From NCBI GenBank assembly GCA_004799545.1, contig SSMU01000005.1, positions 186,001-250,000 on the forward strand: 64,000 nucleotides of DNA, written 5' to 3'. Under the pieces are notes generated by a model. It saw only the letters and a program-made list of their open reading frames with translations, made no database searches and was not told the origin of the DNA. Source of the DNA: Phenylobacterium sp. GTDB taxonomy: Bacteria; Pseudomonadota; Alphaproteobacteria; Caulobacterales; Caulobacteraceae. This document shows, in pieces, positions 60,369-64,000 of the stretch (position 1 is its first letter; each line of letters begins with the position of its first letter). The position numbers and the translations under genes are program-made.

Positions 60369-61177
60369 CAGGCGAGCTCCGCGACGCGGGCCCGGGCCGG
60401 ATGGCCGGCCGAGCCCAGGTGGCGGCTGAAGAACCGCTCCCAGCTGGCGCCCTCGAAGTCCGGGATCTCCATGTGGCCGCCGGGATTGATGTGCATGGTC
60501 TTCTGCGTCGAGGCGAAGGCGTCGAACAGGGCGATCCCGTGCTCGCGCGGGGCCACCGCGTCCTCCCACTGGAAGACGAACTCGACGGGGATGGCGATCT
60601 TCGCCGCCGCCTCGGCCATCTCGGTCGCGCCGGGGCGCAGGCCCGCCAGGCCGAACACCGCGCAGCCGATGCGCGGCTCGCTGGCCACGAACGGCACGCC
60701 GATCGCCGTGCCCATGGAGACGCCCCAATAGCCCACGGGACCGGCCGCGCCGACGAACTCGAAGCCCTGGGCGGCGTCGAGAGCGGCCCTCCATTCCGGG
60801 ACTGCCTGGCGCGTCCGCTCGGCCATCTGGCGCAGGCGCTCCGGCGTCCAGTCGGCGGCGACCTGGCCGGTCACCCGCGCGCCGACCTCGGCCATGTTGC
60901 GGGCCGCGTCCTCGCGGGAGATGCGGTCACCGTGGCCCGGCGCGTCGATGGCCAGGGTCGCGTAGCCCAGCCGCAGGGCGTAGTGCTTGGCCCGCAGGCG
61001 GATGCCCTCCGTCTTCTTGTGCTGCGAGCCGCCGTGGCCCAGCAGCACCAGGGGCCGCGGGCCCTTCGCCCCCTCCGGCGCCCAGAGCACGGCCGGGACG
61101 CGTTCGCCGGCGCAATCCACCGCGAAGGAGTGCCGGGCCACGCCGTCCTCGGCGCGGACGTCGGTGAAGGTGGTCAT
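60368..61177 (-). CDS. Alpha/beta hydrolase (dienelactone hydrolase-like)
   Basis: A 269-residue cytoplasmic hydrolase. The core shows RPLVLLGHGGSQHKKTEGIR (oxyanion), GYATLAIDAPGHGDR, the nucleophile elbow GVSMGTAIGVPF, and a late Asp/His (FQWEDAVAPREHG; INPGGHMEIPDFE). It is in the single-domain dienelactone hydrolase-like group. Its ATG overlaps the stop of the preceding 2TM gene by four bases (ATGA). Substrate unknown; the flavin oxidoreductase upstream suggests degradation of an organic compound. Confidence 0.82.
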   Translation of the reverse strand: MTTFTDVRAEDGVARHSFAVDCAGERVPAVLWAPEGAKGPRPLVLLGHGGSQHKKTEGIRLRAKHYALRLGYATLAIDAPGHGDRISREDAARNMAEVGARVTGQVAADWTPERLRQMAERTRQAVPEWRAALDAAQGFEFVGAAGPVGYWGVSMGTAIGVPFVASEPRIGCAVFGLAGLRPGATEMAEAAAKIAIPVEFVFQWEDAVAPREHGIALFDAFASTQKTMHINPGGHMEIPDFEGASWERFFSRHLGSAGHPARARVAELA

Positions 61178-61407
61178 TCGGGACCTCCGTTGTGTTGCGT
61201 CTTCAGCCAGTAGGCGACCGCAGCCACCAGCAGCACGCCGATCATGCCAAGCAGGAAGCCCTCGATGAAGTGGGTGGGCAGGCCGAGCACGCGGTCCTGG
61301 CCGCGCTGGTCCCAGCTGCCGACCATCACGGGAATGAGACCGCCCAGGATCGCCACCAGGGACGCCATGAGGGCGACACGCTGGTTGGGCTGCAGCGGAC
61401 GCTTCAT
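61174..61407 (-). CDS. Small two-helix membrane protein
   Basis: A 77-residue protein (MKRPLQPNQRVALMASLVAI...). Two transmembrane helices (VALMASLVAILGGLIPVMVG and GFLLGMIGVLLVAAVAYWLK) flank a polar loop. It overlaps both neighbours by four bases (ATGA), so its translation is coupled to the LLM oxidoreductase before and the hydrolase after it. Function unknown. Confidence 0.75.
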   Translation of the reverse strand: MKRPLQPNQRVALMASLVAILGGLIPVMVGSWDQRGQDRVLGLPTHFIEGFLLGMIGVLLVAAVAYWLKTQHNGGPE

Positions 61408-62618
61408 GCGGGAGCCTTCTCGGGGACCGGCGCCTTGGTCAGGTCGACGGAGCGGGCGCCGTAGCGGGCGGTGAACTGCTCGGTGTCGATCTCCTCCAGC
61501 AGGATCTCGCCGGCCAGCACCTGGGCTTTCCACGCCTCGTGGGCGGGGATATTGGCGTGGAATTCCGGCATCACCTCGGCGGCGAACAGCTCCAGCGAGG
61601 CGCAGATGTCCTCATGGCTGTTGCGGCCGGCCTGGTTGAGCAGGATCACCTGGTCGATGTGGCTGGCCTCGAACTTGCGGAGCTTCTTGCGCAGGGTCTC
61701 GGGGCTGCCGATCAGGCCGCCGGCCAGGGCCGCGGCGGCGGCCTCCGGATTGGCCCGTTTCCACGTCTCGTACTCCTCCCACATGTCCACCGTGCCGGGC
61801 GGCGGGCGCTTGCGGTCGGGGGTGTTGTAGAAGCGCAGGCAGAACTGGAAGAAGGTCGCCCCGTCGGCCTTGGCGCGGGCTTCCTCGTCGGTGGGCGCGC
61901 ACATGAACATCGAGACCAGGGCGATGTTCGGGTTGACCGGATAGTCGGCCAGCTTGTCCAGCCGCTTGGTGAGGCCGTTGTAGTAGGCGTGGACCCAGGC
62001 GTGGGCGGCGTCGGCGCTGACGAACTGGAAGCCCAGCGCCCCCAGCCCCTTCTCGCCGGCGTAGGCGATGGTCTGCAGCTGCGAACAGGCGGTCCACAGC
62101 GGCGGATGCGGCGTCTGGCGGGGCTTGGGCAGGACGTTGCGCGGCGGGAAGTCGAAATAGGGGCCGGAATAGGAATGGTTGTGCTTGGTGAACATCGGCA
62201 CCAGGCAGCGGACGGCGTCCTCGAAGATCTGCCGCTTCTCGCCGAACTCGACGCCGAACGGCTCCAACTCGGTCAGCGAGGCGCTCTCGCCCATGCCGAA
62301 CTCGACGCGGCCGTTCGACACCAGGTCCAGCGCCGCCACCTGGGCGGCGACCTTGGCGGGGTGGTTGGTGGTCAGGTGCAGGATGCCGTGCGCCAGGCGG
62401 ATCTGCTTGGTCCGCTGGCTGGCGGCGCCCAGGAACACGCCGGGCGACGAGGAGTGGGAATATTCCTCCAGGAAGTGGTGCTCGACCTCCCAGGCGTAGT
62501 CATAGCCCAGCCGGTCGGCGAGCTCGAGTTCGGCCAGGGCGTTCTGGTAGAGGTGGTACTCGTCCTCCGGCCCCCAGGGCCTGGGCAGCTGCAACTCGTA
62601 GAAGATGCCGAACTTCAT
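61404..62618 (-). CDS. LLM-class flavin-dependent oxidoreductase
   Basis: A 404-residue member of the luciferase-like monooxygenase family (F420/FMN-type). The start MKFGIFYELQLPRPW, the GYDYAWEVEHHFLEEYSHSS segment, TKQIRLAHGILHLTTNHPAK and GRVEFGMGESASL match group members. Such enzymes use reduced flavin for oxidation or reduction of organic compounds. It opens the tightly coupled operon with the 2TM protein, hydrolase and acidic peptide. The C-terminal tail (about 40 residues) is longer than usual. Confidence 0.88.
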   Translation of the reverse strand: MKFGIFYELQLPRPWGPEDEYHLYQNALAELELADRLGYDYAWEVEHHFLEEYSHSSSPGVFLGAASQRTKQIRLAHGILHLTTNHPAKVAAQVAALDLVSNGRVEFGMGESASLTELEPFGVEFGEKRQIFEDAVRCLVPMFTKHNHSYSGPYFDFPPRNVLPKPRQTPHPPLWTACSQLQTIAYAGEKGLGALGFQFVSADAAHAWVHAYYNGLTKRLDKLADYPVNPNIALVSMFMCAPTDEEARAKADGATFFQFCLRFYNTPDRKRPPPGTVDMWEEYETWKRANPEAAAAALAGGLIGSPETLRKKLRKFEASHIDQVILLNQAGRNSHEDICASLELFAAEVMPEFHANIPAHEAWKAQVLAGEILLEEIDTEQFTARYGARSVDLTKAPVPEKAPA

Positions 62619-62732
62619 CGCGCGTCCTTCCCGGTTTCCCGGAAGTCCACACCCGCAAAGGACGGCGGGTCAAGCGGAAGGCGCCCCTGACTACAAAACG
62701 CGGCGCCCTCTCCCGCTACCCGCGAAAGGACG

Positions 62733-63254
62733 TCATTTCGTCCACTGGGCCAGCCAGTCGGCCAGCGCCTGGGGGGTCATGGAGCGGGCGTCGGCGAGGG
62801 CCGCCTCGTGGCCGGCGTCGAGCAGCTTGTTGGCTCGGGGCTCGACGATCAGCAGGGCCGGCACGCCCTCCAGCCGCTGGTGGATGCCATAGGCGGCGGG
62901 CACCTGCAGGTTCTTGTCGAAGCGGCCGACGTCGACGGTGACCACCTCGTAGTGGCGCTCGACGAAGCTCTTCAGCTCGGGCAGGTCCATGGCGCCGGTG
63001 AGCACGCGGCAGTCGCCGCACCAGTTGCCGCCGAGGTCGATGAGCAGCAGCTTGTGGTCCTTGATGGCCTTGGCCCGGGCCTTGGCGACGGCGGCGTTGG
63101 TGGCCTTGGCGGCGGCCGTGTCGTCGTAGGGATAGGGCAGAGGCGTCTTCAGCTGGGTGAAGCTCTCGATCGAGACCTTCGGCGGCGCGGCGGCCAGGGC
63201 GGGCGCGGCCAGCGCAAGACTAGTGGCGAGGGCGAAAGCGGCGTGACGGATCAT
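62733..63254 (-). CDS. Secreted thioredoxin-like protein
   Basis: A 173-residue protein with a signal peptide (about 22 residues, ending LAAA). The thioredoxin-like active site is GGNWCGDCRVLTGAMD (WCGDC), then FVERHYEVVTVDVGRFDKNL and EGVPALLIVEPRANKLLDAG with the cis-Pro (GVPA). It probably acts as a periplasmic disulphide reductase or oxidase. It is a single gene divergent from the SulP transporter. Confidence 0.85.
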   Translation of the reverse strand: MIRHAAFALATSLALAAPALAAAPPKVSIESFTQLKTPLPYPYDDTAAAKATNAAVAKARAKAIKDHKLLLIDLGGNWCGDCRVLTGAMDLPELKSFVERHYEVVTVDVGRFDKNLQVPAAYGIHQRLEGVPALLIVEPRANKLLDAGHEAALADARSMTPQALADWLAQWTK

Positions 63255-63404
63255 GCAAGACCAACTCCAGACGAAGACGGAATGTAGCGCGGCCAGGCCG
63301 TGCGGACTCCGTAGAAATCCTTAGGTGTCACCAAGCTCGCCTCAGCCTAACCTGCGCGCAAGCCGGTCTGAACGCTCCAGACCCCCCCACCCGGACCCAA
63401 GGAC

Positions 63405-64000
63405 ATGACCGAAGCGGCCCGCGCCGCCGCCAACCTGTATCGCCCCAAGCTCGCCACCGTCTTGGCGGAAGGGTACGGGCTCGCCGACCTGCGCAAGGAC
63501 GCGGTGGCCGGGCTGACGGTGGCGATCGTCGCCCTGCCACTCTCAATGGCCATCGCCATCGCCTCGGGCGTCTCCCCGGACCGCGGCCTTTACACCGCCA
63601 TCGTCGGCGGGTTCCTGGTCTCGGCGCTGAGCGGCAGCCGGTTCCAGATCGGCGGTCCGGCCGGCGCCTTCATCGTGCTGGTCGCGGCCACGGCGGCGAA
63701 GTTCGGCGTCGAGGGCTTGGCCCTGACCGTGCTGATCTCGGGGCTGATGCTGACCCTGGTGGGGGCGCTGCGGTTGGGCGGCCTGATCCGCCACGTGCCG
63801 CACACGGTGACCGTCGGCTTCACCGCCGGCATTGCGGTGACCATCTCGGCCAGCCAGCTCAAGGACTTGTTCGGCCTAAAGCTCGCCGGCGTGGAACCCG
63901 GCCCGTTCCTGCCGAAGCTCGCGGCCCTGGCCCACGCGGCGCCCAGCGCCAACCTCGCCGCCTTCGCCCTGGGCGTGGCGGTGGTGGCGATCACGGTCGG
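63405..64000 (+). CDS. SulP-family anion transporter (C-terminus cut by window edge)
   Basis: The visible 198 residues begin MTEAARAAANLYRPKLATVL and contain the SulP start: DLRKDAVAGLTVAIVALPLS, GVSPDRGLYTAIVGGFLVSA, SGSRFQIGGPAGAFIVLVAA. At least four helices are complete. SulP transporters move sulphate, bicarbonate or dicarboxylates across the inner membrane, often with a cytoplasmic STAS domain that would lie beyond the edge. An AAGGA site lies very close to the ATG. Confidence 0.9.
   Translation, partial: MTEAARAAANLYRPKLATVLAEGYGLADLRKDAVAGLTVAIVALPLSMAIAIASGVSPDRGLYTAIVGGFLVSALSGSRFQIGGPAGAFIVLVAATAAKFGVEGLALTVLISGLMLTLVGALRLGGLIRHVPHTVTVGFTAGIAVTISASQLKDLFGLKLAGVEPGPFLPKLAALAHAAPSANLAAFALGVAVVAITV

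Overview
The window is very GC-rich, densely packed, and has the codon use and gene content of a Caulobacteraceae-type alphaproteobacterium. The strongest lineage marker is a PodJ-like polar scaffold with its typical N-terminal start, sel1 repeats and C-terminal peptidoglycan-binding domain (32358-34991). A Coq4-like quinone protein, an RcnB-like periplasmic protein, a TonB-type receptor and many MADFGG-type acyl-CoA dehydrogenases fit too. Phenylobacterium is my best guess, as inference. I see no rRNA, tRNA, CRISPR array or insertion sequence.

Layout. 1-2100: the end of a terminase-small-subunit-like HTH gene, a block of GC-rich palindromic repeats, a glycine-zipper protein and a sel1/TPR protein. 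2241-4033: an AT-richer two-gene island encoding an OLD/RecF-like ATPase and a TOPRIM (DUF4276-like) protein, translationally coupled and both starting at TTG; it looks like a horizontally acquired defence-type module. 4178-7102: a DinG/XPD-type helicase with a palindromic repeat inserted in frame. 7221-20484: housekeeping and envelope genes (SRPBCC, Coq4-like, EF-hand, two SDRs with a regulator, CAP protein, S10 peptidase, a three-PAS hybrid histidine kinase). 20523-25216: catalase HPII, N-formylglutamate amidohydrolase and two transglutaminase-like proteins. 25267-28515: the ligase-associated DNA repair pair, an Lhr-like helicase and PdeM nuclease. 28682-37051: a secreted Tyr/Pro/Gly-rich protein, a Spy-like protein, a large hydrolase, PodJ and a shortened MprF-like synthase.

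37204-44782 is the metabolic centre: five tandem acyl-CoA dehydrogenases of one subfamily (all starting MADFG) followed by a shorter sixth one that lacks both usual catalytic glutamates, then a strong intrinsic terminator. It resembles an alpha2-beta2 heteromeric dehydrogenase system with several alternative catalytic subunits.

44887-47422 is a small accessory stretch with a second terminase-like HTH gene. From 47561 come FKBP, CysK, small membrane proteins, a GPH-type symporter, an RcnB-like protein and a GNAT/CYTH pair. A YtrA-type GntR regulator with a near-leaderless promoter and a perfect palindrome then precedes a slipin, followed by a TonB-type receptor with an unusual N-terminal domain, an amidohydrolase, a tightly coupled LLM oxidoreductase/2TM/hydrolase/acidic-peptide operon, a thioredoxin-like protein and the start of a SulP transporter.

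Several families of palindromic GC-rich repeats lie mostly between convergent genes, and one copy is inside a coding sequence.
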